From Streptomyces lanatus (GTDB lineage: Bacteria; Actinomycetota; Actinomycetes; Streptomycetales; Streptomycetaceae), in contig NZ_BNBM01000003.1 in assembly GCF_014655715.1 (NCBI RefSeq), positions 51,885 through 115,884 of the forward strand: a stretch of 64,000 nt of DNA, written 5' to 3'. The notes beneath the pieces are model-generated. The model had not been told where the DNA came from. It did no database searches and saw only the letters and a program-made list of their open reading frames with translations. Positions 44,162 through 52,736 of this stretch are shown piece by piece. A program made the position numbers and the translations under genes. How positions within the stretch are numbered: position 1 is the stretch's first letter; each line of letters starts with the position of its first letter.

Positions 44162-45508
44162 GTGGCAGGCGTGCCGTTAAGGGTGAGAACGGGCACCAGG
44201 AGGTTCGGCTCCGGGCTGCTGCGCGGCAGGCGCCGGGACGTGGTCGGCCCGGGGGAGCCGGACCGTTCGGTGCGGATACCGCTCCAGGTCAACGCCCTCC
44301 AGGCCATGTGCCGCCAGGTCTTCGGCTTCCGCCTCGCGATGATCGCCCTCGCCGCCCCCGCGGCCCTCCTCAACGCGGCCCCCGGCCTCGGCGCCCGTCT
44401 GGTCGGCGCGGCGGTCGTGGTCACGTTCATGCTCTCCTACGCCCTGTTCCGCGACTGGGAACGCTTCGGCCCCCTCCTCCTGCGCCACCCCACCCTCCTG
44501 GCGGCGGACACCCTCTTCACCTCCCTCCTCCTCATCTCCGCGGGCCCGGACACCACCCTCGCCTACGTCAGCGTCTGCACCCCGCTGCTGGCGGGCATCG
44601 TCTACGGCTACCGGGGCGCGGCCGTGTTCGCGAGCGCACAGTCCCTGATCCTGCTGCTGGCCTACGCCATCAACACGGACGCGAGGTCGGCGAGCCTGGC
44701 GGACAAACTGCTCCTGCCGGGACTGTGCGTCATCACCGGCGCCCTCGGCTCGTCCCTGCGCCACCTCATGCTCCGCTTCGGCACGGCCACCCAGGCCCTG
44801 ACGACCGTCCAGGCACGCCTCGCGGTCACCGAGGCGGTCGGCGCGGAACGGGCCCGTCTGGCCCGCGAGATGCACGACTCGGTGGCGAAGACACTGCACG
44901 GCGTGGCCCTGGCGGCGGACGGCCTCGCGGTCTCGGCGAGGACCACCCCGCTCGACCCGGCCCGCATCGCGGAACAGGCGGAACTGGTCTCCCGCTCGGC
45001 CCGCAGAGCCGCGGCCGAGTCCCGGGAACTCCTGGCGGACCTGCGCCGCGAGTCCGACCCGGACAGCATGACGGACCTGGCACCGGAATTCCTCGGCCAG
45101 ACAAGGGACTTCACGGCGAGAACAGGCCTGCCGTCGACGTACGACACCACCGGCGAGGCCCCCGCACCCCCCGTCCCGCCCGCCGTGGCCCGCCAGCTCC
45201 TCACCATCACCGCGGAGGCCATGGAGAACGCCCACCGGCACGCGGACGCGACCCGGGTGGACGTGAGAGCGGGGGTACGGGCCGATGTGCTGTCAGTGAC
45301 GATCACGGACGACGGCCGGGGCCTGCCGCCCGGCACCACCCTCGAACACCTGCGGAGAACCGGCCACTTCGGGCTCCTCGGCATGGCCGAGCGAGCCGCG
45401 TCGATAGGCGCCCGCATCCACTTCGGCAAGGGCGGCCACGCCCGTGGCACCCAGATCCGCCTGGAGCTGCCGCTGGCGGCCCTGACGACGACGAAGGCGG
45501 CCCCATGA
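44162..45508 (+). CDS. Sensor histidine kinase, NarL/DesK type (HisKA_3)
   Basis: 448 residues from GTG. Residues 1-55 are cytosolic and basic, then 6-7 transmembrane helices (about 55-200), a HisKA_3 dimerisation domain with phospho-His in ARLAREMHDSVAKTLHG (near 238), and a HATPase (ITAEAMENAHRHADATR; TDDGRGLPPG; GLLGMAERAASIGAR). The large membrane region may sense envelope or lipid state. The gene ends by ATGA overlap with the regulator gene. It is embedded in the tad cluster. Confidence 0.94.
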   Translation: MAGVPLRVRTGTRRFGSGLLRGRRRDVVGPGEPDRSVRIPLQVNALQAMCRQVFGFRLAMIALAAPAALLNAAPGLGARLVGAAVVVTFMLSYALFRDWERFGPLLLRHPTLLAADTLFTSLLLISAGPDTTLAYVSVCTPLLAGIVYGYRGAAVFASAQSLILLLAYAINTDARSASLADKLLLPGLCVITGALGSSLRHLMLRFGTATQALTTVQARLAVTEAVGAERARLAREMHDSVAKTLHGVALAADGLAVSARTTPLDPARIAEQAELVSRSARRAAAESRELLADLRRESDPDSMTDLAPEFLGQTRDFTARTGLPSTYDTTGEAPAPPVPPAVARQLLTITAEAMENAHRHADATRVDVRAGVRADVLSVTITDDGRGLPPGTTLEHLRRTGHFGLLGMAERAASIGARIHFGKGGHARGTQIRLELPLAALTTTKAAP

Positions 45509-46221
45509 ACCCACCTCTGCGGATCGTCGTGGCCGACGACAACCCAGTGGTCCGAGCCGGTCTGACGGCGCTCCTGTCCACGCACGAGGACCTCACGGTC
45601 GTGGCGGAGGCGGCCGATGGCCAGGAGGCCTTGGCGGCGGCCGGCCTGCACCGCCCCGATGTGATCCTGCTGGACGTCCGCATGCCGGGGACGGGGGGTG
45701 TCGAGGCGCTGCCGCACCTGGTGCGTATCGCGCCTGTGATGATGCTGACGTACAGCAGCGAACCGGAGACGGTCCGGGAGGCCCTGCGGCTGGGGGCCGT
45801 CGGCTACCTGGTCCACGGTGAGTTCACCACGGACGAACTGGTGGCCGCCGTACGGGACATCAAGCGGGGGCGACCCCTCCGGCTCAGCCCCGGAGCGGCG
45901 GATTCACTCGCGCAAGCAAACGCCCAACTCGCCGCTGCCGTAAGCAATTCAGCGGAACCGCTTTCGCGAATGCAACCAGATGTGGGACAGTCGTCGTCGT
46001 ACAGTTCGCGGTTCCGGCTGAGCAGGAGGGAGGCGGAGATCATGGACCTCATCGCAGCGGGCATGAACAACCAGCAGATCGCCGCCACCTGCTTCATCAG
46101 CGAGAAGACGGTCAAGAACCACATCAACCGGATCTTCGCCAAACTCCACAGCACCAGCCGCGCCCAGGCCGCCGCCAAGTGGCTGGGCACGGCCCCGGGT
46201 TCACACCCAGGACGGAGCTGA
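45505..46221 (+). CDS. NarL-family response regulator
   Basis: 238 residues. Receiver domain with acidic pocket VVADDN, phospho-Asp in VILLDVRMPG (near 57), conserved Thr/Tyr (MLTYSSEPE) and Lys in DIKRG. A linker of about 45 residues precedes the LuxR HTH (RREAEIMDLIAAGMNNQQIAATCFISEKTVKNHINRI). The start overlaps the kinase stop, so expression is coupled. Immediately upstream of flp, it probably controls pilin or locus expression. Confidence 0.95.
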   Translation: MNPPLRIVVADDNPVVRAGLTALLSTHEDLTVVAEAADGQEALAAAGLHRPDVILLDVRMPGTGGVEALPHLVRIAPVMMLTYSSEPETVREALRLGAVGYLVHGEFTTDELVAAVRDIKRGRPLRLSPGAADSLAQANAQLAAAVSNSAEPLSRMQPDVGQSSSYSSRFRLSRREAEIMDLIAAGMNNQQIAATCFISEKTVKNHINRIFAKLHSTSRAQAAAKWLGTAPGSHPGRS

Positions 46222-46354
46222 CCGGCGATGACATATGGATGGTTTTCGGCCGAGGCATGGAATTGGGCCCAGGGACCCTCTGGCGTTCGGGGTGTCCACG
46301 CTTACGTTTCTGCCGATACTTCTCACAGGACTTGCGAGCCCCGAGGGGAACACC

Positions 46355-46546
46355 ATGAGCAACTGGATCCACACCACCGTCGCCCACCTACGCTCGCGCG
46401 CGGCGCGCGACGACAAGGGGCAGACGGCGGTGGAGTATCTGGGCATCATCGCGGTGGTGGTGGCGATCGTGCTGGCCATCACGGGGACGGACATCGGGCA
46501 GACGATCTACGACGCCATCGTGGATCAGATCGACGAGCTCACCTGA
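46355..46546 (+). CDS. flp: Flp-type pilin
   Basis: 63 residues from the ATG of MSNWIHTTVAHL, preceded by GAGGGGA; the longer upstream frame is not supported. The type IVb prepilin features are present: short basic leader, GQTAVEYLGIIAVVVAIVLAI (Glu +5, Tyr) and a short C-terminus ending EL T. It would be the major subunit of the pilus. A prepilin peptidase (TadV-like) is not found in this window and must be elsewhere. Stop overlaps the next frame. Confidence 0.92.
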   Translation: MSNWIHTTVAHLRSRAARDDKGQTAVEYLGIIAVVVAIVLAITGTDIGQTIYDAIVDQIDELT

Positions 46547-47178
46547 TCGGGCGGCGCGCGTCCGACGACGCAGGGCAGGCCTTCCCCATCTACATCATGG
46601 TGGTGGCGGGCCTGCTCTTTCTCGCGTTCGCGTATCTCGCGGTCGGTCAGGCCGCGGCGAATCGGAACGGCGCCCAGACGGCCGCCGACGCGGCTGCCCT
46701 GGCGGCTGCGCAGGAGACCCGCGACCTTCTGGCGGCGGACTGGCGGGACGTCGTGGCCGACCCCGCGAAGTGGCAGGAGATCTTCGACGGCGACGGCTTG
46801 CTGTTCAAGGAGTGCTGGCGGGCGGAAGAGCTGGCGGACCAGAACGACGCCAACGTCGAGGACTGCGGGAAATCGGAGGGCCGGGTCGGCTACACGGTGG
46901 TCGTGGAAGCCAACGAGTCCGTGGGCGACTCGATCGTCCCCGGCACGGAGGACTACAAGTCGACGGCGACGGCCACCGCCGTGATCGAGCCTCTCTGCGA
47001 CTTCGACCTCCCCGGCGGGGACGGCGGCGAAGGTGACGAGGGCGACGAGGGCGACGGCAACGACACCCTGCCGCTTCCGCAACTCACCTGTGACGACGGG
47101 GAGTTCGAGCCGGATCCGGACGACCCGGACACCCTTCCGCACCCCGAGGACCTCTTCGACGTCCATCTGGCCGACTGA
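46543..47178 (+). CDS. TadG/TadE-like pilus protein with acidic tail; probable CTG start
   Basis: About 211 residues if read from CTG at 46543. The N-terminal part LIGRRASDDAGQAFPIYIMVVAGLLFLAFAYLAVGQAA carries the essential hydrophobic segment, so initiation at the first ATG (46597) would destroy it. There is no ATG, GTG or TTG upstream in frame within 90 bases; CTG overlaps the flp TGA as CTGA, the same overlap geometry used by other genes here. The C-terminus is an acidic, Cys-containing extracytoplasmic region (GDEGDEGDG; LTCDDGEFEPDPDDPDTLPHPEDL). Typical TadG proteins have a VWA; here it is absent, so the assignment is TadG-like only. Confidence 0.78.
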   Translation: MIGRRASDDAGQAFPIYIMVVAGLLFLAFAYLAVGQAAANRNGAQTAADAAALAAAQETRDLLAADWRDVVADPAKWQEIFDGDGLLFKECWRAEELADQNDANVEDCGKSEGRVGYTVVVEANESVGDSIVPGTEDYKSTATATAVIEPLCDFDLPGGDGGEGDEGDEGDGNDTLPLPQLTCDDGEFEPDPDDPDTLPHPEDLFDVHLAD

Positions 47179-47211
47179 CAGCGAACGACGAATGGCGAAG
47201 GAAGCAGAGGC

Positions 47212-47796
47212 ATGAGCATTCGGTTCACCACGAAGGCCCGTAGGGGGATGGTCGCGATGACCGTCGCGGCCGGACTGGCCCTCGCCGTGGCCGGCTGCGG
47301 TAGCGGCGGAGACGACGGCAAGGAGCCGAAGACATCGGCGTCGGCCTCCAAGAGCGACGGCGGGGGGTCCGATCCGAGTGCCCAAGAGGGAACCGACGAT
47401 CTCCTCGCCGAGCTCAAGGGCGAGGACGGCCTGATCCTCAGCATCACCTCTGCTCAGCGGGACTCCGGTGGATTCGTCACCGTGAGCGGCGAGTTGAAGA
47501 ACGACGGCGACGAACCCGCCCGCGTCTCGGTGCGTGCGTCGGGTGACGAGACCGAGATCATCAGGCACGGAACCTCGTTCGGCGGAGCGACACTCGTCGA
47601 CTCGGCGAGCAAGAAGCGCTACTACGTGCTGCGGGACACCGACGGCCGTCCCCTGACGACGACGGGCATGCCACGCATCAAACCCGGCGACTCCATCCCG
47701 GTGTTCATGCAGTTCCCGGCCCCGCCCACGAGCGCGAACGAGGTCAGCTTCCAGCTGCCGACCTTCGCCTCCGCCACCATTCAGATCTCCGGGTGA
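47212..47796 (+). CDS. Lipoprotein, unknown function, in the tad locus
   Basis: 194 residues. The signal peptide ends in a lipobox AVAGC followed by a Gly/Ser/Asp-rich linker (residues 27-65), then a beta-rich domain of about 120 residues (ITSAQRDSGGFVTVSGELKNDGDEPARVSV). It resembles a beta-sandwich of the DUF4352/immunoglobulin kind, but no specific family is certain. It lies 33 bases after the TadG-like gene and just before the OmpA gene, and could serve as a cell-wall anchor for the pilus machine. Confidence 0.82.
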   Translation: MSIRFTTKARRGMVAMTVAAGLALAVAGCGSGGDDGKEPKTSASASKSDGGGSDPSAQEGTDDLLAELKGEDGLILSITSAQRDSGGFVTVSGELKNDGDEPARVSVRASGDETEIIRHGTSFGGATLVDSASKKRYYVLRDTDGRPLTTTGMPRIKPGDSIPVFMQFPAPPTSANEVSFQLPTFASATIQISG

Positions 47797-47803
47797 GGGC
47801 CCC

Positions 47804-48433
47804 ATGACCCGCACCCCCCGCCTCCCCCTAACCCTCACCGCGGCCACCCTCATGATCGCCGCCAACATCATCGGCGCCACGACGGCCGATGCCGCCGACG
47901 ACCCGAGCGTCCCGCCCGGCACCGAGGCCACCGCTTCCGCTCCCGTCGAGGTGGACGCCAACGACCCCGACCTCAAGCTCCCGGAAGGCGCGACGCTGGC
48001 CGAGGCCAAGGTCCTCGACATCAAGCAGGTCGTCGAGGACCAGGCGGGGGAGGAACGCCGGGAGGACACCAACGCGGACGTGAAGTTCGCGCTCCAGGCC
48101 GAGGTCCTGTTCCCCAAGGACAGCGCGAAGCTGACCGGCGAGGCGAAGGCCCGTATCGCCTCGATCGCGGAGGAGATCGGGAAGCAGAACGCCACCCGGA
48201 TCCGCGTCTTCGGCTTCACCGACAACCTGGGCTCCTCGGCCCACGGCGACGTCCTGTCCAGAAAGCGCGCGAACGCCGTACAGGGAGTCCTGGAGTCGGA
48301 ACTGAACGACTCCACGGTCACCTACGAGGTGCGGGGCTACGGCGAGCAGTACCCGATCTCCTCGAACGAGACGGAGTCGGGCCGCAAGAAGAACCGCCGG
48401 GTGGAGGTGTCCTTCCCGCGCTCGGACGGCTGA
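47804..48433 (+). CDS. Secreted OmpA-family peptidoglycan-binding protein
   Basis: 209 residues. Sec signal peptide (MTRTPRLPLTLTAATLMIAANIIGATTADAAD), a linker, then an OmpA-like domain from about residue 85: FALQAEVLFPKDSAKLTGEAK, RIRVFGFTDNLGSSAHGDVLSRKRANAV, and YGEQYPISSNETESGRKKNRRVEV. It binds the peptidoglycan crosslink peptides via the Asp/Arg pair. OmpA domains in a Gram-positive pilus locus probably anchor the machine to the wall. Last gene of the tad cluster. Confidence 0.93.
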   Translation: MTRTPRLPLTLTAATLMIAANIIGATTADAADDPSVPPGTEATASAPVEVDANDPDLKLPEGATLAEAKVLDIKQVVEDQAGEERREDTNADVKFALQAEVLFPKDSAKLTGEAKARIASIAEEIGKQNATRIRVFGFTDNLGSSAHGDVLSRKRANAVQGVLESELNDSTVTYEVRGYGEQYPISSNETESGRKKNRRVEVSFPRSDG

Positions 48434-48480
48434 TTCGTGCACCGGGACCGGTCCCGAGCCCTCTGGCTAGCCTGCTGCCC

Positions 48481-48966
48481 GTGACCGCTGATGACTCGGA
48501 TCGCCGTGAATACCGCTACTCGGGCGGCAGTTGGCTGTGGGTCGGCCTGGCCGCTCCCTTCGTGGTGGGAATCGGGCTGATCGCGCAAATGGCCCAGGAC
48601 GACGACGTGCCGGTGGTAGTTCCCGGCGCCATCGGCGCGGTGCTCGTAGCCCTGCTCGTGTTGGTGCTGCGCGCGAGCACGGTGACGGCGACCATCACCG
48701 ACGCGACCCATCTGACGGCCCGCGGCGCCTTCCGTACCCACGTCACGGCATGGCCGGACGTGCAGGGCATCGAGATCGAGGTCAACCCCGGGGCGGGCGC
48801 GCAGGGAGCGCCGAGCCGGATGGTCGTCCTGTACGACGCGTCGGGCCGCCGCCGTATCCTGCCGCACCTCAACGACCGCAACACTCCCGACCTCGCACAC
48901 GAGGTGGCGGCCCTGCGCGAGGTGTGGATGCGGCACCGGGGCGAGGACTGGACACCTGCACCCTAG
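48481..48966 (+). CDS. Membrane protein with PH-like C-terminal domain
   Basis: 161 residues from GTG at the presumed transcription start (a TAGCCT-like -10 lies 8-15 bases upstream), so probably leaderless. Two transmembrane helices (about 17-65) are followed by a PH-like beta domain (TVTATITDATHLTARGAFRTHVTAWPDVQGIEIEV; SRMVVLYDASGRRRILPHL) and a final helix. It is a common actinobacterial small membrane protein family of unknown role. Not part of the tad run in expression. Confidence 0.8.
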   Translation: MTADDSDRREYRYSGGSWLWVGLAAPFVVGIGLIAQMAQDDDVPVVVPGAIGAVLVALLVLVLRASTVTATITDATHLTARGAFRTHVTAWPDVQGIEIEVNPGAGAQGAPSRMVVLYDASGRRRILPHLNDRNTPDLAHEVAALREVWMRHRGEDWTPAP

Positions 48967-49091
48967 GCCGCGAACAAGATCGAGTGCACGGCGGTGATGA
49001 CCGGGACGGGTCCCGGGAGTTCCTCTGTACCGTGCGCCGGTGAGCTGTTCGTCATTCAGTTCCACCGTGCGTTTGCCCATCGGGAGGGACC

Positions 49092-49538
49092 ATGAGCACG
49101 GCCCGTGAAGACGCGAAGACCGGATTCTGGATCATCGGCGGAATCGCCGCCCTGGTCACGATCGGACTTATCGTCACCCTCGCAATCGGTGGCATCAGTT
49201 GGCTGACCGCCCCGTTCCGCGGCGAAGTCGACAAGCGTGACCGCACCGAAGGTTCAGGTGCTTTCCGGATCGCCACGTACGAGGAGTTCTTCGGAATCTG
49301 CTCGACGGTGCAGTCGAAGGAAGGGGTCATCAGGACTCTTGAGGAGGAGGAAAAGGCGGCCTCCGCGTCCAGGCGCGCGCAGATCAGCACCTCCCTCACC
49401 GCCCTGAAGGCGTCCCGCATCGAAGCGGTCAACGAATACAACGCCAAAGCCGCACAGGAGCACCGGAGCGCCTTCAAGGACAAGGACCTGCCGCCGCGGC
49501 TGGACGTGAACGACCTGAACACGACGTGTGCGCCATGA
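49092..49538 (+). CDS. Small membrane protein, unknown function
   Basis: 148 residues. One transmembrane helix near the N-terminus (about 16-45) followed by a soluble part with a coiled-coil-like helix (EEEKAASASRRAQISTSLTALKASRIEAVNEYNAKAAQEHRS). One Cys in FFGICSTVQSK and one at the C-terminus (TTCAP) could pair. It has GGGAGGGACC before the ATG and is followed 14 bases later by a lipoprotein gene, with which it forms an operon. No family recognised. Confidence 0.72.
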   Translation: MSTAREDAKTGFWIIGGIAALVTIGLIVTLAIGGISWLTAPFRGEVDKRDRTEGSGAFRIATYEEFFGICSTVQSKEGVIRTLEEEEKAASASRRAQISTSLTALKASRIEAVNEYNAKAAQEHRSAFKDKDLPPRLDVNDLNTTCAP

Positions 49539-49552
49539 CGAGGGGAGAGGGC

Positions 49553-50128
49553 ATGAAGCGCATCATCCGCACCGTACTCGGCGTCGTCACCGTCCTGGTG
49601 GTCGGCTTCAGCGCCACCGCCTGTGATGACGACTCCTCACAGGCTAAGGAGACGGAGGCGAAGGAGAAGGGCTACGACAAACTCGTGGCGAATCAGCCGA
49701 TCGAGGTCCCCGAGTACTCGACGACACGCGAGACCATCAACCGATGGATCAAGACCTGGGGGAAGAACAGCTCGAAGGGCAAACTCAGCTACGTCTACCT
49801 TCAGAACGCGAAGGGCGAATACGGCTACTTCGTTCTGAAGGGGCTCCCCGTCTCGTACTGCGCGCTGGGCACGCCCCCGTCGAAGACGAAGTCCAACAAC
49901 GGCAGCGGAATGGTCAACATCCCGCTCCCGGAAATGGACGGCACCTACAGCAAAGGGTCCGGGGAGTGCAACACCTACTACGGCTTCGACGCCACCACGG
50001 ATGCCTACCTGGAATTCACCCTCGGCATGAACCAGAGCTTCTTCCTCTTCGACCAGCCTTCGACATTGCCGGAGTTCAGCTCCGCGTCGCAGATGGGGCC
50101 CAGCTCGATCGAGGATGTGGACCCCTGA
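49553..50128 (+). CDS. Lipoprotein, unknown function
   Basis: 191 residues from the ATG of MKRIIRTVLG, which has GAGGGGAGAGGGC upstream. A lipobox SATAC is at about residues 20-24. The exported part contains two Cys residues (SYCALG; GECNTYYG) and many Lys/Tyr/Asn residues, unusual for this GC-rich genome. It ends four bases before the stop of the convergent gene. Paired in an operon with the upstream small membrane protein. Confidence 0.8.
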   Translation: MKRIIRTVLGVVTVLVVGFSATACDDDSSQAKETEAKEKGYDKLVANQPIEVPEYSTTRETINRWIKTWGKNSSKGKLSYVYLQNAKGEYGYFVLKGLPVSYCALGTPPSKTKSNNGSGMVNIPLPEMDGTYSKGSGECNTYYGFDATTDAYLEFTLGMNQSFFLFDQPSTLPEFSSASQMGPSSIEDVDP

Positions 50129-50132
50129 GTAC

Positions 50133-50870
50133 CTACGGCTGTGAAGGACCGAGGGCGGGCGGCGTCTCCTGCTCGCCCGACGGGCCGATGTCGCCGGTCT
50201 TCCACCCCGGGTCGTAGGCGCAGGGCATGGTGACGCCGCCCATGAAGTACTCCCGGTCCGGGTACCAGGTGAAGGACATCCCCTCGTCCCCCTCCTCCCC
50301 GTCGTCCCGGTGGGTGGTCAGGCGCCAGTCCTCGGTCTTTCCGCCCTCGCGGTAGGCCGTGACCTCCCAGCCGTCGTCTCTCAAGCGCTGATGCAGCCGG
50401 CGCAGGCCCGCGACGGCCTCGCTCGCGGGCACATGGTCCAGGGCCCAGCTGTGACTGATGCTGTACGCGCCGTCCACGGTCTTGTCCTCCAGCCCCAGCG
50501 GGCCGCTCGTCCAGCAGAAGTCGGAGCCGAAGGTGTTCTCCGGGCCGACGCCGCCGTTGTCCGTGGCTCCTGGCCGCACGGTGCGCGTGAATCCCATGAC
50601 GTCGTACGCCTCCTGGGAACGCTGGAACGCACGGCTCGCCATGTCCCCGGGCGCGACCCGGGGAAAGTCCGTGGAGCCCCGGTTGTCCCAGGCGAGGGTG
50701 GCGATCAGAAGGAGTACGGCCCCCAGCGGCAGGCCGATGAGCGTGGCGCAGCCGCAGCCGAGGGCCCTCAGGGCGGGCGAGGGGGAACCGGACTCGGGGG
50801 CGGGGGCGGTCGCTTCGGGCATGCGGGGACGGTAAGTCGGCGGAGGAGCACGGCGTATGGGCGCGGTCAC
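50133..50870 (-). CDS. Membrane-anchored protein, unknown function
   Basis: 245 residues from GTG (an ATG 16 codons later is possible). A Pro/Ala-rich cytosolic tail precedes one transmembrane helix (residues about 40-62: LGCGCATLIGLPLGAVLLLIATLAW), then an extracytoplasmic domain with conserved Trp/Cys (GSDFCWTSGPLG; GGVTMPCAYDPGWK). No known motif. It converges on the lipoprotein gene. Possibly a Streptomyces-specific secreted sensor; not recognised. Confidence 0.68.
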   Translation of the reverse strand: MTAPIRRAPPPTYRPRMPEATAPAPESGSPSPALRALGCGCATLIGLPLGAVLLLIATLAWDNRGSTDFPRVAPGDMASRAFQRSQEAYDVMGFTRTVRPGATDNGGVGPENTFGSDFCWTSGPLGLEDKTVDGAYSISHSWALDHVPASEAVAGLRRLHQRLRDDGWEVTAYREGGKTEDWRLTTHRDDGEEGDEGMSFTWYPDREYFMGGVTMPCAYDPGWKTGDIGPSGEQETPPALGPSQP

Positions 50871-50910
50871 CTGGCCGGACGTAGGTACACGTACTCAATC
50901 CGCGGTGCAC

Positions 50911-51276
50911 TCACCCGCCCTCGACCGAGACCCGCACCCCCCTCCGCAACCCCCACCCCTCCATCGCCCCGGCACCCGCCTCCACCACATGCCGCGACCG
51001 CAGCCGGGGCAGACCCAACCGCCCCGGTTTCATGGTGTGTACGGCGATGACGCGCAGGCCGCGGTCGAGATAGGCCACGTCGATGGGGATGCGCATGCGG
51101 AAGGTGTGCACCCCGCCGGCGGGGGTGAGCAGCATCGCGCCCTCGACGGAATCCCGGCCGAGCAGGCCCTTCGTACGGGCCCGGTACGACGAGGCGATCT
51201 CCAGGGGTACCGATACGTCACCCCGGTCCCCATGGACGACCAGCGCACCCCGCCCGTCGCTCAGGCGTCGCCCCAT
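50911..51276 (-). CDS. DUF192-family protein
   Basis: The 121-residue protein has the DUF192 signature RTKGLLGRDSVEGAMLLTPAGGVHTFRMRIPIDVAYLDRGLRVIAVHTMKPGRL. DUF192 is a small beta-fold domain of unknown role, often secreted or membrane associated; here there is no signal peptide. It is on the minus strand, 40 bases away from the preceding minus-strand gene start and divergent from the LLM oxidoreductase gene. Confidence 0.9.
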   Translation of the reverse strand: MGRRLSDGRGALVVHGDRGDVSVPLEIASSYRARTKGLLGRDSVEGAMLLTPAGGVHTFRMRIPIDVAYLDRGLRVIAVHTMKPGRLGLPRLRSRHVVEAGAGAMEGWGLRRGVRVSVEGG

Positions 51277-51337
51277 CCTCAGCCACCTCCTGGATTTCGG
51301 GTTGTCGGCGGTGTGTTACCCGGGTAGGAAAGGTCCC

Positions 51338-52216
51338 ATGACCGGACTCGGCGCAGTATTCCGTCCCCAGCTGGCCCCCGAACGACTCCGATCCGTCGCC
51401 CGGATCGCCGATGAGGCGGGGCTCGAAGAGCTCTGGCTCTGGGAGGACTGCTTCCGGGAGGGAGGGATCTCCACCGCGGCGGCCGCCCTGGCCTGGACCG
51501 AGCGGGTCAGGATCGGTGTCGGGCTGCTGCCCGTGCCGTTGCGGAACGTCGCGATCACCGCCATGGAGGCCGCCTCCCTGCACCGGATGTTCCCGGGCAG
51601 GCCGATCCTCGCCGTCGGGCATGGAGTGCAGGACTGGATGGGGCAGGTCGGGGCGCGGGCCGAGTCCCCGATGACCCTGCTCAGGGAGCATCTCGACGCG
51701 CTGCGGGCGCTGCTGCGCGGGGAGTTGGTGACCGTCGAGGGGCGGTACGTCAAGCTCGACGACGTCGCCCTGGACTGGCCGCCCGCCGGACCCGTGCCCG
51801 TGATCGCCGGCGCCACCGGACCCCGCTCGCTGCGGCTGGCCGGCGCCGCCGCCGACGGGACGCTGCTCACCGCCTCGACCCCGCCCGAGGGCGTGCGCAG
51901 GGCGCGGCAGCTCATCGACGAGGGGCGGGAGTCGGCCGGGCGCGCCGGTGGCGAGCCGCATGAGGTCGTCGTCTATCTGCTCACCGCCACCGGCGCCGAC
52001 GGGCCCGCCCGGCTCAGGGCCGAGCTGGCGGACGAGGGGCTCGCCTCGGTGCCCGATCTCGGCGTCGCCGGGGACGCGGCGGCCGTGGCGAAGGCCGTGC
52101 AGCGACTCGCGGACGCCGGTGCCGACACCGTGGTGCTGCAGCCGACCGGGGACGAGCCCGACCCGGAGGGGTTCGTGCGGTTCGCGGCGGAGGAAGTGCG
52201 GCCGCTGGTGCCGTAG
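51338..52216 (+). CDS. LLM-class (luciferase-like) F420/flavin-dependent oxidoreductase
   Basis: 292 residues. TIM-barrel with the LLM sequence pattern: LGAVFRPQLAPERLRSVARIADEAGLEELWLWEDCF, ALAWTERVRIGVGLLPVPLRNVAITAMEAASLHRMFPGR, VGHGVQDWMGQVG, and PVIAGATGPRSLRLAG. Probably F420- or FMN-dependent; the substrate is unknown. It ends 35 bases before the GNAT gene. ATG with AGGAAAGG upstream. Confidence 0.9.
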   Translation: MTGLGAVFRPQLAPERLRSVARIADEAGLEELWLWEDCFREGGISTAAAALAWTERVRIGVGLLPVPLRNVAITAMEAASLHRMFPGRPILAVGHGVQDWMGQVGARAESPMTLLREHLDALRALLRGELVTVEGRYVKLDDVALDWPPAGPVPVIAGATGPRSLRLAGAAADGTLLTASTPPEGVRRARQLIDEGRESAGRAGGEPHEVVVYLLTATGADGPARLRAELADEGLASVPDLGVAGDAAAVAKAVQRLADAGADTVVLQPTGDEPDPEGFVRFAAEEVRPLVP

Positions 52217-52250
52217 GGCGTTGTCAGTGGCTGCTGCCACACTCCGGGGT

Positions 52251-52736
52251 ATGAGCGATGACAGCGTGGACACCGCGGACGTAAGCCTCCGGGAGGTGCT
52301 GGACGCCGACCTGGAGGCCTTCCTCGTGTACGAGCACGACCCCGAGGCCCTCCGGCGGTCCAGGTTCACGCCCCGGCCGCGCGACGCCTTCATGAAGCAC
52401 TGGCGGACGAGCGTGCTCGGGGACGAGACCTGTCTCGTGCGGACGGTCCTGGCCGGCGGCGAGGTGGCCGGGAGCATCGTCTCCTGGTGGGAGGGCGAGC
52501 GCCGCTTCCTCGGGTACTGGCTGGGGCGGCCGTACTGGGGGAGAGGCATCGGCACCAGAGCCCTCGCCCTCTTCCTCGCCGCAGAGCCGACCCGCCCCCT
52601 GTACGCCGACCCCTTCCATGCCAACACCGCCTCCGTGCGCCTCCTCGAACACCACGGCTTCCAGCGGACCGGCACCGTCCGGCACGGCGACGACGAGCAT
52701 GTGCTGCTCGTACTCGGTGCTCAGTCCGGCCGCTGA
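52251..52736 (+). CDS. GNAT-family N-acetyltransferase
   Basis: 161 residues. GNAT landmarks are GEVAGSIVSWW, the acetyl-CoA loop YWGRGIGTRALALFL (R/Q-x-x-G-x-G/A type) and NTASVRLLEHHGFQRTGT. Substrate unknown, in the RimJ/RimL-like group. Its 3' end overlaps the convergent DinB gene by 16 bases. Same strand and close to the LLM gene, so they may be co-transcribed. Confidence 0.9.
   Translation: MSDDSVDTADVSLREVLDADLEAFLVYEHDPEALRRSRFTPRPRDAFMKHWRTSVLGDETCLVRTVLAGGEVAGSIVSWWEGERRFLGYWLGRPYWGRGIGTRALALFLAAEPTRPLYADPFHANTASVRLLEHHGFQRTGTVRHGDDEHVLLVLGAQSGR

Noticed and set aside
46355..47178. Programmed frameshift fusing flp to the downstream TadG-like frame
   Set aside because: The two frames overlap by 4 bases and each has complete type IV features; CTG initiation with overlap coupling is simpler.
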